Notes: generated from the sequence alone by a model not told the origin. DNA of 9,208 nucleotides from Patescibacteria group bacterium (GCA_018826405.1 JAHJZL010000045.1:1-9208), one strand, 5' to 3'. Shown: positions 1 through 5,759, counted from the first letter of the stretch. Program-made: numbers and translations.

Positions 1-70
1 CTAGGAAGTTGCCTACGAAGCTAATGATCTCTGCAAAGCCACCTGTCGCCGCTAGATTTACGCTGTCCAT
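1..70 (-). CDS. Possible N-terminus of a small hydrophobic protein, cut by the window edge
   Basis: An ATG at 68-70 opens a frame that runs off the left edge without a stop. It gives about 23 residues beginning MDSVNLAATGGFAEIISFVG. The second half is hydrophobic, which would fit the start of a membrane segment or signal anchor. No Shine-Dalgarno is visible, but that is true of nearly every gene here. It lies on the same strand as dnaJ, 53 nt after the dnaJ stop, and directly behind a strong hairpin. I do not recognise the family. The fragment is too short to exclude a chance open frame, so this is a tentative call. Confidence 0.35.
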   Translation of the reverse strand, partial: MDSVNLAATGGFAEIISFVGNFL

Positions 71-74
71 ATAC

Positions 75-121
75 GCACACTGTAGCAGAGAGTTAGAAAC
101 TTCTGCTACACAGCACTGTGC
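75..121 (-). other. Hairpin directly downstream of dnaJ
   Basis: A perfect 9-bp stem (tgtagcaga at 81-89 with tctgctaca at 102-110) encloses a second small stem (agtt 91-94 with aact 98-101, loop of 3). Outside it, gcaca (75-79) can pair with tgtgc (117-121) across an internal loop. It starts 2 nt after the dnaJ stop codon. No T-run follows on the minus strand, so it is not a standard intrinsic terminator. It may protect the dnaJ mRNA end, or act as a leader structure for the partial frame starting at 70. Confidence 0.5.
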
Positions 122-123
122 AC

Positions 124-1194
124 TTAGAGTCCCTCGCTCTTTAGGTCTTCAATAGCCTTCTTCGCTTTGCCTGATATCTTCTTTGGAAGTGTTGCGGTGA
201 GGCGAATAAGAAGATCTCCAGAAGTGCCGTCAATCGATACACCTTTTCCGCGTAAACGAAGTGTCTGTTGCGCGTCAGTTAATGGAGGAATTTTAACTTC
301 AAGCTTCTTGTCGTCTATGGTCAGAATACTTGCAGTAGTTCCAAGGAGTGCATCAGTGAGTTTCAACGGCATCATCATAACGAGATTCAATCCCTCTTTG
401 GAATAGACAGCGTGAGGCTTTACATGCACCTTAACGTAAAGGTCGCCAGAAGCACCTCCCTTTATTGCTTCACCCATTCCCGGCATGCGTATCATCTCGC
501 CACCATCAATTCCTGCTGGGATGGCAATTTTAATCTCCTCCTCCTTACGCAAAATACCGCGTCCCTTACAGGTCCCACACTCTTCTTTGGGAACGCTTCC
601 TTGGCCCTCGCAGGCAGGACAGGTGCGTACGCTCGTAAACGCTCCAAGAGGAGAATTGCGAGTCTCGTGCATACGCCCTGCACCGTTACAGGTCTTACAG
701 GTTTCCATTTCAGTTCCTGGTTTTGCACCGCTTGCGTCACAGGTGTCACACTTACCAACCTTTGTTATAAGCACTGAACGTGTGCCTCCCAAAATTGACT
801 CCTTAAATGAAACCTCAACATCCATTGAGATATCTCGTCCGCGCTTTGCGCGTCCTCTGCCTCGCCCTCCGAAGATGTCGCCAAAGCCCTCAAACAAATC
901 AGAGAAATCAAATTCAGCACCTCCGCCTCCAAAACCTGAGAACTGAGAAGGATCAAATCCGCCTCCAAAACCTGAAGCGCCTCCTCCTGCAAATGTTTGA
1001 CCGTATGAATCGTATTCTCTGCGACGCTTGTCATCGCTAAGGATTGAGTACGCCTCTGTTATTTCCTTGAACTTCGCCTCGTCCCCTCCCTTGTCAGGAT
1101 GGTGTTTCTGCGCAAGCTTACGGAACGCCTTCTTTACGTCTTCCTTAGTTGCCTTCTTATCAACGCCGAGAATTTCGTAATAGTTTTTAGTCAT
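124..1194 (-). CDS. dnaJ: Chaperone protein DnaJ (Hsp40)
   Basis: This is the J-domain co-chaperone that binds unfolded protein, passes it to DnaK and stimulates DnaK ATP hydrolysis in the cytoplasm. The 356-residue product has the full type I layout. The J domain is at 1-66 with the HPD motif at 32-34. A Gly/Phe-rich linker follows (about 68-115). The zinc domain has four CxxC pairs at Cys149/152, 166/169, 192/195 and 206/209. The C-terminal substrate-binding and dimerisation domains cover about 220-356. The first zinc repeat reads CDTCDASG, with Ala in place of the usual Gly; the other three are canonical. Length is slightly below the usual 370-380. ATG at 1194 is chosen because the J domain starts there. 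There is no Shine-Dalgarno; an extended -10 box ends 9 nt upstream, suggesting a nearly leaderless message. It is separated from dnaK by a foreign-looking gene and that gene's terminator, so it probably depends on its own promoter. Confidence 0.97.
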   Translation of the reverse strand: MTKNYYEILGVDKKATKEDVKKAFRKLAQKHHPDKGGDEAKFKEITEAYSILSDDKRRREYDSYGQTFAGGGASGFGGGFDPSQFSGFGGGGAEFDFSDLFEGFGDIFGGRGRGRAKRGRDISMDVEVSFKESILGGTRSVLITKVGKCDTCDASGAKPGTEMETCKTCNGAGRMHETRNSPLGAFTSVRTCPACEGQGSVPKEECGTCKGRGILRKEEEIKIAIPAGIDGGEMIRMPGMGEAIKGGASGDLYVKVHVKPHAVYSKEGLNLVMMMPLKLTDALLGTTASILTIDDKKLEVKIPPLTDAQQTLRLRGKGVSIDGTSGDLLIRLTATLPKKISGKAKKAIEDLKSEGL

Positions 1195-1203
1195 TGAGTT
1201 CGT

Positions 1204-1212
1204 AGTATATCA
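1204..1212 (-). promoter_or_regulatory. Extended -10 promoter of dnaJ
   Basis: On the minus strand this reads TGATATACT: TATACT (5 of 6 to TATAAT) preceded by the TGn extension. It is followed by ACG and then the dnaJ ATG, 9 nt beyond the -10 box. Expected initiation 6-7 nt downstream would leave only 1-3 nt of leader. No good -35 is visible; that position falls in the preceding terminator stem. The same TGnTATACTACG string precedes the DUF1295 gene. Predicted from sequence only. Confidence 0.6.
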
Positions 1213-1250
1213 AAAAGGACGACCCGTGCACGGATGCACGAGCCGCCCTT
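1212..1250 (-). terminator. Intrinsic terminator of the secreted-protein gene
   Basis: In minus-strand RNA, 1250-1235 pairs with 1230-1215 over 16 bp, with three G-U wobbles and no mismatch, around a UCCG loop (UNCG class). A run of five T follows (1216-1212). Read as plus-strand RNA the three wobbles become A-C mismatches, so the structure is built for the minus strand. It starts 7 nt after the stop at 1258. The T-run ends at the base where the dnaJ extended -10 begins. Confidence 0.85.
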
Positions 1251-1257
1251 GTTTCCG

Positions 1258-1788
1258 CTACCAGCGACACCGGCCGCGGAAGTAGTCGTTGTACTGGTCC
1301 TCCAGTTGTCGTCTGTAGTTCCGGCCATATCGATCGTAGTCGCGCTCATTGGAGAGCGTGAACTGCAGTCGGTACCCGTTTAAGACCTCAATGAGGTCCA
1401 TCTCAAACTGAGCCAGAACTGGATTCGGGGACTTGCCGCCGACGGGAACGATGCGCATGATACAGCGCTCGCCCCACCGCTCAGCAGGCTCTACGAACCC
1501 TCCGACACACAGGCGACCCGTAGGGCCGCAGGTGCGCTCAAACGCTGCACGACGTTGACGGTCGTAAGCGTTCGGATCGTCCTCGGGGCAATGGTCCCTG
1601 GCGCACTCAAGCCGAGTGTGTCGCAGGTTCGGATTGCCTGTGCAGATGAGCGGACGGTTAGCGTCGAGGTCCGTGCAGATAACTGAGCGCTGCACAGGAC
1701 TCGGCTGGTAGGGATTGTAGTACTGCGCGTTGGCCTTTCCAGCCATCATGCAGAAGCACGCGCAGATGAAGGCAAGGAAAACACGCAT
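1258..1788 (-). CDS. Secreted cysteine-rich protein of unknown function
   Basis: I do not recognise this 176-residue protein. A signal peptide is visible: Arg2, a hydrophobic stretch (about 3-16) and a likely signal peptidase I site after ANA at 19-21, leaving a mature protein that starts QYYNPY. The mature part has eight Cys (38, 49, 62, 67, 87, 94, 109, 174), an even number that fits four disulfides. The C-terminal third is rich in Tyr, Arg and Asp (about 148-173) and ends CRW. There is no transmembrane segment after the signal and no convincing lipobox. ATG at 1788 is supported by a GAGGAG ribosome site 8 nt upstream, the only clear one in the window. Two 60-base rows I counted have 35 and 39 G+C, against 31, 27 and 29 in three dnaK rows. 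It interrupts the dnaK-dnaJ pair and has its own promoter and terminator, suggesting acquisition by transfer. The reading frame and secretion are well supported; the function is unknown. Confidence 0.82.
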   Translation of the reverse strand: MRVFLAFICACFCMMAGKANAQYYNPYQPSPVQRSVICTDLDANRPLICTGNPNLRHTRLECARDHCPEDDPNAYDRQRRAAFERTCGPTGRLCVGGFVEPAERWGERCIMRIVPVGGKSPNPVLAQFEMDLIEVLNGYRLQFTLSNERDYDRYGRNYRRQLEDQYNDYFRGRCRW

Positions 1789-1796
1789 TAGAAGAA

Positions 1797-1802
1797 CTCC
1801 TC
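1797..1802 (-). promoter_or_regulatory. Shine-Dalgarno site of the secreted-protein gene
   Basis: GAGGAG on the minus strand lies 8 nt before the ATG at 1788, a standard spacing. It fixes this start codon and is the only strong ribosome-binding site I find upstream of any gene in the window. Confidence 0.8.
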
Positions 1803-1826
1803 AATCGGTCGCCAAAGGGCGAATTG
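1802..1826 (-). promoter_or_regulatory. Leader hairpin next to the ribosome-binding site
   Basis: On the minus strand CAAT-TCGCC, a CTTT loop, GGCGA, a 3-nt bulge (CCG) and ATTG form a 9-bp bulged stem in the predicted 5' leader. Its last base is the first base of the GAGGAG site. It could stabilise the mRNA or modulate ribosome access. No known riboswitch or leader family is recognised. Confidence 0.4.
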
Positions 1827-1837
1827 ACGTTCTGTAT

Positions 1838-1866
1838 ATAATACACCATAAAACATATAAAGTCAA
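1838..1866 (-). promoter_or_regulatory. Housekeeping sigma-factor promoter of the secreted-protein gene
   Basis: On the minus strand TTGACT (1866-1861) and TATTAT (1843-1838) are separated by exactly 17 bp, each matching 5 of 6 consensus bases. The -35 box overlaps the descending arm of the dnaK terminator hairpin. Expected initiation near 1831 gives a leader of about 43 nt. Confidence 0.75.
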
Positions 1867-1888
1867 TGCCCGCGTGAGCGGGCATTGA
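1855..1888 (-). terminator. Terminator hairpin after dnaK
   Basis: A perfect 11-bp GC-rich stem (tcaatgcccgc 1863-1873 with gcgggcattga 1878-1888) has a 4-nt loop. On the minus strand an interrupted T-rich stretch follows (CTTTATATGTTTT). It begins 11 nt after the dnaK stop. The T-run is weak, so termination may be partial; readthrough would enter the secreted-protein gene. Confidence 0.7.
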
Positions 1889-1899
1889 TCTCTACTTCC

Positions 1900-3798
1900 T
1901 TACTTCGCTTCCTCTTCAGGCGGCTTCTCCTCAGAGAATTCAGCGTCTGTAGCTGCTGGTTCTCCCTCAGGAGCCTTCCCTTCCTCTGCCGGCTGGTCCT
2001 TCATCATAGATTCTCCTATCTTTGATAGAGATCCAGAGAGGTCTTCAGAAGCAGTCTTAATTGCTTCAAAAGAATCTCCGTCGCGCGCAGTGCGAAGTGC
2101 AGCTACTTTCTCAGTAACTTCAGTTACTACGTCTGCAGGAGCCTTGTCGCCTGCGTCTTTGATTGCTTTCTCTGCTGCATAGATCATCTGCTCAGCAAGG
2201 TTCTTAGCCTCAACGAGCTCCTTACGCTTTGAATCCTCCTCTGCGTGAGTTTCTGCGTCTGCCTTCATTTTCTCAATGTCAGCCTCAGAAAGCCCCGTTG
2301 ATCCCTCAATGCGAATAGACTGCTCCTTGCCTGTTGTCTTCTCTTTTGCCTTAACGGTTAGAATACCGGAAGCATCAACGTCAAAGGTAACTTCAACCTG
2401 AGCAAGTCCGCGAGGTGCTGGAGGAATGCCTTCAAGCATAAAGCGTCCAAGAGACTTGTTGTCACTTGCCATTGCGCGCTCGCCTTGTGCTACGTGAATT
2501 TCAACAGAAGTCTGGTTGTCGCTTGCTGTTGAGAATACTTGCGAACGAGAGGTTGGAATTGATGTGTTGCGCTCAATAAGCTTTGTTGCAACGCCTCCCA
2601 TAGTCTCAATTGAAAGTGAGAGCGGGATAACATCAACTAGGAGAATATCCTTCACGTCTCCCTGCAAGATTCCTGCCTGAATAGCAGCACCAATGGCAAC
2701 TACTTCGTCAGGGTTAACGTCTCGGTGTGGTTTCTTTCCAAACAACTTCTCAACTTCGCTTTGAATAAGTGGCATGCGAGTTTGTCCTCCAACGAGAATA
2801 ACTTCGTTAACCTCAGATGGTTTAATTCCAGCGGCTTCAAGCGCGCGTTTAGTTATGTCTAGAGAGCGAGTCACGTACTCCTCAGAAAGAGACTCGAGCA
2901 TTGAGCGAGAAAGCTTAACGAGCAAGTGCTGAGGATTTCCTTCTCCGTCTACGGTGATGAACGGAATGTTTACCTCAGTCTCAGATGCAGTTGAAAGCTC
3001 GTGCTTTGCTTTCTCCGCCCCCTCATCAAGGCGCTGAAGTGCTAGCGCATCCTTTGTTACATCGATACCACTCTGCTTCTTAAACTCGTCTGCAAGGTAG
3101 CGAACAATCTTCTGGTCAATATCACGACCACCCATGTGGCTATCTCCATCAGTTGATTTAACTTCGATAACATCGTCGCCAACTTCAAGCACAGAGACAT
3201 CAAAGGTCCCTCCTCCGAAATCGAAGACAACAATCTTTTCCTCTTTCTTCTTGTTAAATCCGTATGCGAGTGCCGCTGCTGTTGGCTCATTGATGATTCG
3301 CTTAACATCAAGTCCAGCAACTTGCCCTGCTGCCTTTGTGGCTGCACGCTGTGCGTCGTCAAAGTACGCAGGAACAGTAATAACTGCCTCGGTGATCTTC
3401 TCTCCGAGCTTTGCTTCTGCATCCGCTTTAAGCTTTGAAAGAATCATTGCAGAAACCTCCTCAGGACGATACTCCTTCTCTCCAAGTGTTACCTGAACAC
3501 CTCCGTCTGTCCCTGCCTTAATTTCATATGGAAGAACATCCTTGTCCTTCTTAACTACGTCGTCTTCAAACCGGTGTCCCATGAAGCGCTTAATACCGTA
3601 GATAGTATTCTTCGGGTTTGTAACTGCTTGACGCTTTGCAAGTGTTCCAACAAGTCGCTCTCCATTTTTTGCAATTGCAACAACTGAAGGCGTTGTGCGA
3701 GTTCCCTCTGCGTTCTCCAGAACGCGTGGCTCCCCTCCCTCCATGATAGCCATGGCGGAGTTCGTTGTTCCCAAATCAATACCCAAAATCTTAGCCAT
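1900..3798 (-). CDS. dnaK: Chaperone protein DnaK (Hsp70)
   Basis: This is the ATP-driven Hsp70 chaperone of the cytoplasm, working with DnaJ and GrpE. The 632-residue product is full length. The nucleotide-binding domain covers about 1-383. It shows the phosphate-1 loop GIDLGTTNS (6-14), Lys70 in the GIKRFMG segment, INEPTAAALAYG (169-180), the phosphate-2 motif FDFGGGTFD (192-200) and VGGQTRMP (336-343). The hydrophobic linker ILLVDV is at 385-390, followed by the beta substrate domain (IPLSLSIETMGG from 391) and a helical lid. The tail beyond about 595 is acidic and proline-rich (ending PPEEEAK) instead of ending in EEVKDKK. The residue after TTNS is Ala, where many DnaK proteins have Cys. 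ATG at 3798 starts the canonical MAKILGIDLG. No Shine-Dalgarno is present. It follows grpE after 114 nt and probably shares its transcript. A hairpin terminator lies just downstream. No CIRCE operator is seen. Confidence 0.98.
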   Translation of the reverse strand: MAKILGIDLGTTNSAMAIMEGGEPRVLENAEGTRTTPSVVAIAKNGERLVGTLAKRQAVTNPKNTIYGIKRFMGHRFEDDVVKKDKDVLPYEIKAGTDGGVQVTLGEKEYRPEEVSAMILSKLKADAEAKLGEKITEAVITVPAYFDDAQRAATKAAGQVAGLDVKRIINEPTAAALAYGFNKKKEEKIVVFDFGGGTFDVSVLEVGDDVIEVKSTDGDSHMGGRDIDQKIVRYLADEFKKQSGIDVTKDALALQRLDEGAEKAKHELSTASETEVNIPFITVDGEGNPQHLLVKLSRSMLESLSEEYVTRSLDITKRALEAAGIKPSEVNEVILVGGQTRMPLIQSEVEKLFGKKPHRDVNPDEVVAIGAAIQAGILQGDVKDILLVDVIPLSLSIETMGGVATKLIERNTSIPTSRSQVFSTASDNQTSVEIHVAQGERAMASDNKSLGRFMLEGIPPAPRGLAQVEVTFDVDASGILTVKAKEKTTGKEQSIRIEGSTGLSEADIEKMKADAETHAEEDSKRKELVEAKNLAEQMIYAAEKAIKDAGDKAPADVVTEVTEKVAALRTARDGDSFEAIKTASEDLSGSLSKIGESMMKDQPAEEGKAPEGEPAATDAEFSEEKPPEEEAK

Positions 3799-3885
3799 AG
3801 TTAGTTTATTTAGCGATTAAAACGCATAAAATATTCCCGGTGCCCCGTTACCTCTATTTTACGCTTCCTGACTAGCTCCTTCAAG

Positions 3886-3933
3886 TCTCTATCCTTCAAA
3901 CTGCGCAATTCTCTATCCTTCAAACTGCGCAAT
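3886..3933 (-). repeat. Perfect 24-bp tandem duplication across the grpE stop codon
   Basis: Copies at 3886-3909 and 3910-3933 are identical (24 of 24). On the coding strand each copy holds ATTGCGCAGTTTGAAGGATAG plus three bases, that is codons for IAQFEG, a stop, and AGA. The first copy in reading order ends grpE; the second lies in the 3' untranslated region in the same frame. A shorter related stretch (TTGAAGGA) follows the second copy. Confidence 0.95.
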
Positions 3934-4473
3934 GCGCACTCTCGCGGGTCGTAGCACAACCTCGCCAAGCGTATACCCCTTTTCAAGTATTGCTGTAACA
4001 AGATTGTCTTCTTCCTTCTTCGTAGTTGGATCAGCGCCAAGTGCCTCGTGACGCACTGGATCAAATGCTTCTCCTACAGAATCAATCGGACTAATCTGCA
4101 GACTTTCAAATGCACCTTCCAATTGCTTAACAATCCCCACAAATCCCTCTGGAAGATCTCCAGTGCCTTTTGCGCGCTCTAAAGCGTCATACGCAGGCAG
4201 AAGTGCTTTTGCGGCCTTAGCAACTCCTAATCCCGCAGCCTGTAGCTTCTCTGTCTCGAAGCGCTTCAGTGCGTTTACGTAATCTGCTTTGGCCCGTTGC
4301 CAGCCATCAAGATGCTCCTGGCGCTCTATGCGGCACTGGTCTAGCTCTTTTTTAAGCTTTGCAACTTTGGCATCTACTTTACTTTCAACAGCGTCTAATT
4401 CTTCTTCGCTGACGCCATCTTCTTCATGGCCGTCACGTTCAAGTACTACATCATCTGTATCCTCCATATACAT
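3913..4473 (-). CDS. grpE: Nucleotide exchange factor GrpE
   Basis: GrpE dimerises and releases ADP from DnaK so the chaperone can rebind ATP. The 186-residue product has an acidic N-terminal tail (about 1-30), a long helical coiled-coil segment (about 30-80) and a second helical part. It ends in the C-terminal beta domain with the family signatures FDPVRHEAL (138-146) and GYTLGEVVLRPARVRI (166-181). Length is typical. ATG at 4473 is used, but the ATG two codons later (4467) is an equally good start: a promoter-like pair upstream would place initiation near 4469, inside the longer frame. Neither start has a Shine-Dalgarno. It lies 27 nt after the DUF1295 gene and 114 nt before dnaK. The last six codons and the stop are duplicated in tandem downstream, so stop readthrough would add only RIAQFEG. 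Confidence 0.95.
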   Translation of the reverse strand: MYMEDTDDVVLERDGHEEDGVSEEELDAVESKVDAKVAKLKKELDQCRIERQEHLDGWQRAKADYVNALKRFETEKLQAAGLGVAKAAKALLPAYDALERAKGTGDLPEGFVGIVKQLEGAFESLQISPIDSVGEAFDPVRHEALGADPTTKKEEDNLVTAILEKGYTLGEVVLRPARVRIAQFEG

Positions 4474-4475
4474 AG

Positions 4476-4504
4476 ACTATGCCGCAAAGCACTAAGCGAG
4501 TCAA
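4476..4504 (-). promoter_or_regulatory. Candidate promoter of grpE-dnaK
   Basis: On the minus strand TTGACT (4504-4499) and CATAGT (4481-4476) are 17 bp apart. The -35 box contains the TGA stop of the DUF1295 gene. The -10 box matches only 4 of 6. Initiation 7 nt on (near 4469) would suit a nearly leaderless message starting at the ATG at 4467. Plausible but unproven. Confidence 0.4.
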
Positions 4505-5295
4505 AGCTTCTTCGGAATCCAAGGAATAAACACGCTAGTGCGACGCTTGTACGCCTCCCATTCAGGATTGCCTGCGAATCTTGCTTCAAGCAAGGGAACT
4601 CCAGATACCTTTAGAAGCAAGAAGGTTATGAGTATGGGACTCGCAAACGAGAGTGCGGCGAGAATATAGCTGCCTGAAGACACCAGCGCTGTTGAACTAA
4701 CAACAGCAATACCCCACCACATAAGAGCCTCTCCAAAGTAGTTTGGATGACGTGTAAACTTCCAGAGCCCGCCCTGAAGCACGTGCCCCTTGTTTGCGGG
4801 ATTCTTAATGAAGGCATCAAGCTGAGCGTCGCCAATAGCTTCAAACAGAAATCCAATAACCCATAGCAACAGCCCGGCATACACTCCTGTCGAAATACCA
4901 GATAGAGGCGCGTACACGGCAACTAAGAGAACGGGAAGCGCTATAAAAAACAGGAGCACTCCCTGCAGCATATAAATCTGAAAGTAGCTCCTCAACAAAA
5001 ACCATGATCCCCAATCCTCTCTCCATTTCTTGTATCTAAAGTCTTCCTCCTTGCCTTTGTTTCTCAAAAGAATTCTTGTAGAGAGACGAGCAGCCCAGAT
5101 AACTATTAGTACTGATAACAGCACAAGAACACTTGTAAGGCTCGTTAATGCAAGTGCTGAAAGTGCTAAAAGCACAAAACCTCCCCCATAGGCTATATCT
5201 GCTGTTCCGTTATCTTTGCGAAGTATTGCAACAACATACGCAGCACTCATGTACACAAATAGAATTGCACCAAAAACATAGAAGAGAGTTGTCAT
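4501..5295 (-). CDS. DUF1295 / steroid 5-alpha-reductase-like membrane protein
   Basis: This is an integral membrane protein of about 264 residues with several hydrophobic segments (near 1-22, 36-67, 100-125 and 130-150, plus two near 180-225). It carries the signatures of the DUF1295 family, which is related to steroid 5-alpha reductases and isoprenylcysteine methyltransferases. These are RNKGKEEDFRY after the early helices, GDAQLDAF and KNPANKG, then GLWKFTRHPNYFGEALMWWG, and a C-terminal PLLEARF...EWEAYKRRTSVFIPW. In related enzymes the Arg-His-Pro-Asn-Tyr region binds the reduced cofactor or S-adenosylmethionine; the substrate here is unknown. The frame stays open to an ATG at 5325, but that start lies inside the rpsI terminator. 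The ATG at 5295 is preferred because an extended -10 box ends 6 nt upstream, predicting a leaderless mRNA. It stands between the ribosomal operon and grpE with no obvious functional link. Confidence 0.9.
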   Translation of the reverse strand: MTTLFYVFGAILFVYMSAAYVVAILRKDNGTADIAYGGGFVLLALSALALTSLTSVLVLLSVLIVIWAARLSTRILLRNKGKEEDFRYKKWREDWGSWFLLRSYFQIYMLQGVLLFFIALPVLLVAVYAPLSGISTGVYAGLLLWVIGFLFEAIGDAQLDAFIKNPANKGHVLQGGLWKFTRHPNYFGEALMWWGIAVVSSTALVSSGSYILAALSFASPILITFLLLKVSGVPLLEARFAGNPEWEAYKRRTSVFIPWIPKKL

Positions 5296-5301
5296 GTACG
5301 T

Positions 5302-5310
5302 AGTATAGCA
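5302..5310 (-). promoter_or_regulatory. Extended -10 promoter of the DUF1295 gene
   Basis: The minus strand reads TGCTATACT, an extended -10, followed by ACGTAC and the ATG at 5295. With 6 nt between box and start codon, initiation would fall at or next to the A of ATG. No -35 match is seen. It lies just after the rpsI terminator. Confidence 0.6.
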
Positions 5311-5317
5311 ATTAAAC

Positions 5318-5349
5318 AAAAACACCCAGGGAGTGTCCCTGGGTGTTTT
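5318..5349 (-). terminator. Intrinsic terminator of the ribosomal protein operon
   Basis: A perfect 14-bp stem (5319-5332 with 5336-5349) has a 3-nt loop. On the minus strand it is flanked by A4 before and a T-run after (TTTTTGTTT). It begins 5 nt after the rpsI stop. It is symmetrical enough to work in both directions, but no convergent plus-strand gene is seen. Confidence 0.93.
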
Positions 5350-5354
5350 GAGTC

Positions 5355-5759
5355 TTAACGCTTAGACCATTGTGGAGCCTTGCGCGCCTTGCGAAGACCT
5401 GGCTTCTTTCGCTCAACTGCACGAGGATCTCGTTTAAGGAATCCTGCTGCCTTAAGTGCAGGACGACTGCCCTCCTCAGCTTCAGTAAGTGCGCGAGAGA
5501 TAGCGTGACGCACTGCTATTGCCTGTGCGCTCTTGCCTCCGCCAGTAACACGAGCCTGAACTTCATAGTTGTTCTTCCACTCATCAACGCGGAATGCTTC
5601 AGTAGTAACCGCTTCGCGAGCAGCTGTATTGAAATAATCCTTAGCGTCTATACCGTTCACGGTTACAGACATCTTGTCGGCTGGAGTTAGCTTTACGCGA
5701 GCTGACGCAGTTTTCCTGCGACCAACGGCGGTTACGTACTTGTTCGTGTTCTCTGGCAT
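5355..5759 (-). CDS. rpsI: Small ribosomal subunit protein uS9
   Basis: S9 is a 30S subunit protein whose C-terminal tail reaches the P-site tRNA. The 134-residue product shows the family start YVTAVGRRKTASARV (8-22), the central GGGKSAQAIAVRHAISRAL and the C-terminal LKRDPRAVERKKPGLRKARKAPQWSKR. The invariant basic Ser-Lys-Arg end is intact. Length matches the family. ATG at 5759 lies 1 nt after the rplM stop, so translation is probably coupled; no Shine-Dalgarno is present. It is the last gene of the ribosomal block. Confidence 0.98.
   Translation of the reverse strand: MPENTNKYVTAVGRRKTASARVKLTPADKMSVTVNGIDAKDYFNTAAREAVTTEAFRVDEWKNNYEVQARVTGGGKSAQAIAVRHAISRALTEAEEGSRPALKAAGFLKRDPRAVERKKPGLRKARKAPQWSKR

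Noticed and set aside
485..946. Long open frames on the plus strand inside dnaJ, and similar ones inside dnaK, rpoA, rplQ and rpsI.
   Set aside because: They are opposite-strand shadows of clearly conserved genes; their products are low-complexity and match nothing I know.
3799..3912. Possible CIRCE operator or separate dnaK promoter in the grpE-dnaK spacer.
   Set aside because: There is no TTAGCACTC-type inverted repeat. TAAATA 8 nt before the dnaK ATG could be a -10, but no -35 or extension supports it.
3810..4064. An 84-codon open frame ending 12 nt before dnaK, with a repeated LRSLKDRE motif.
   Set aside because: It overlaps the 3' part of grpE out of frame, and the repeat in its product is just the 24-bp DNA duplication read in another frame. 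No protein family is recognisable.
5296..5325. Upstream ATG at 5325 for the DUF1295 gene.
   Set aside because: It lies within the rpsI terminator hairpin and upstream of the extended -10 box, and the ten added residues (MFLFNCYTTY) are not typical of the family.
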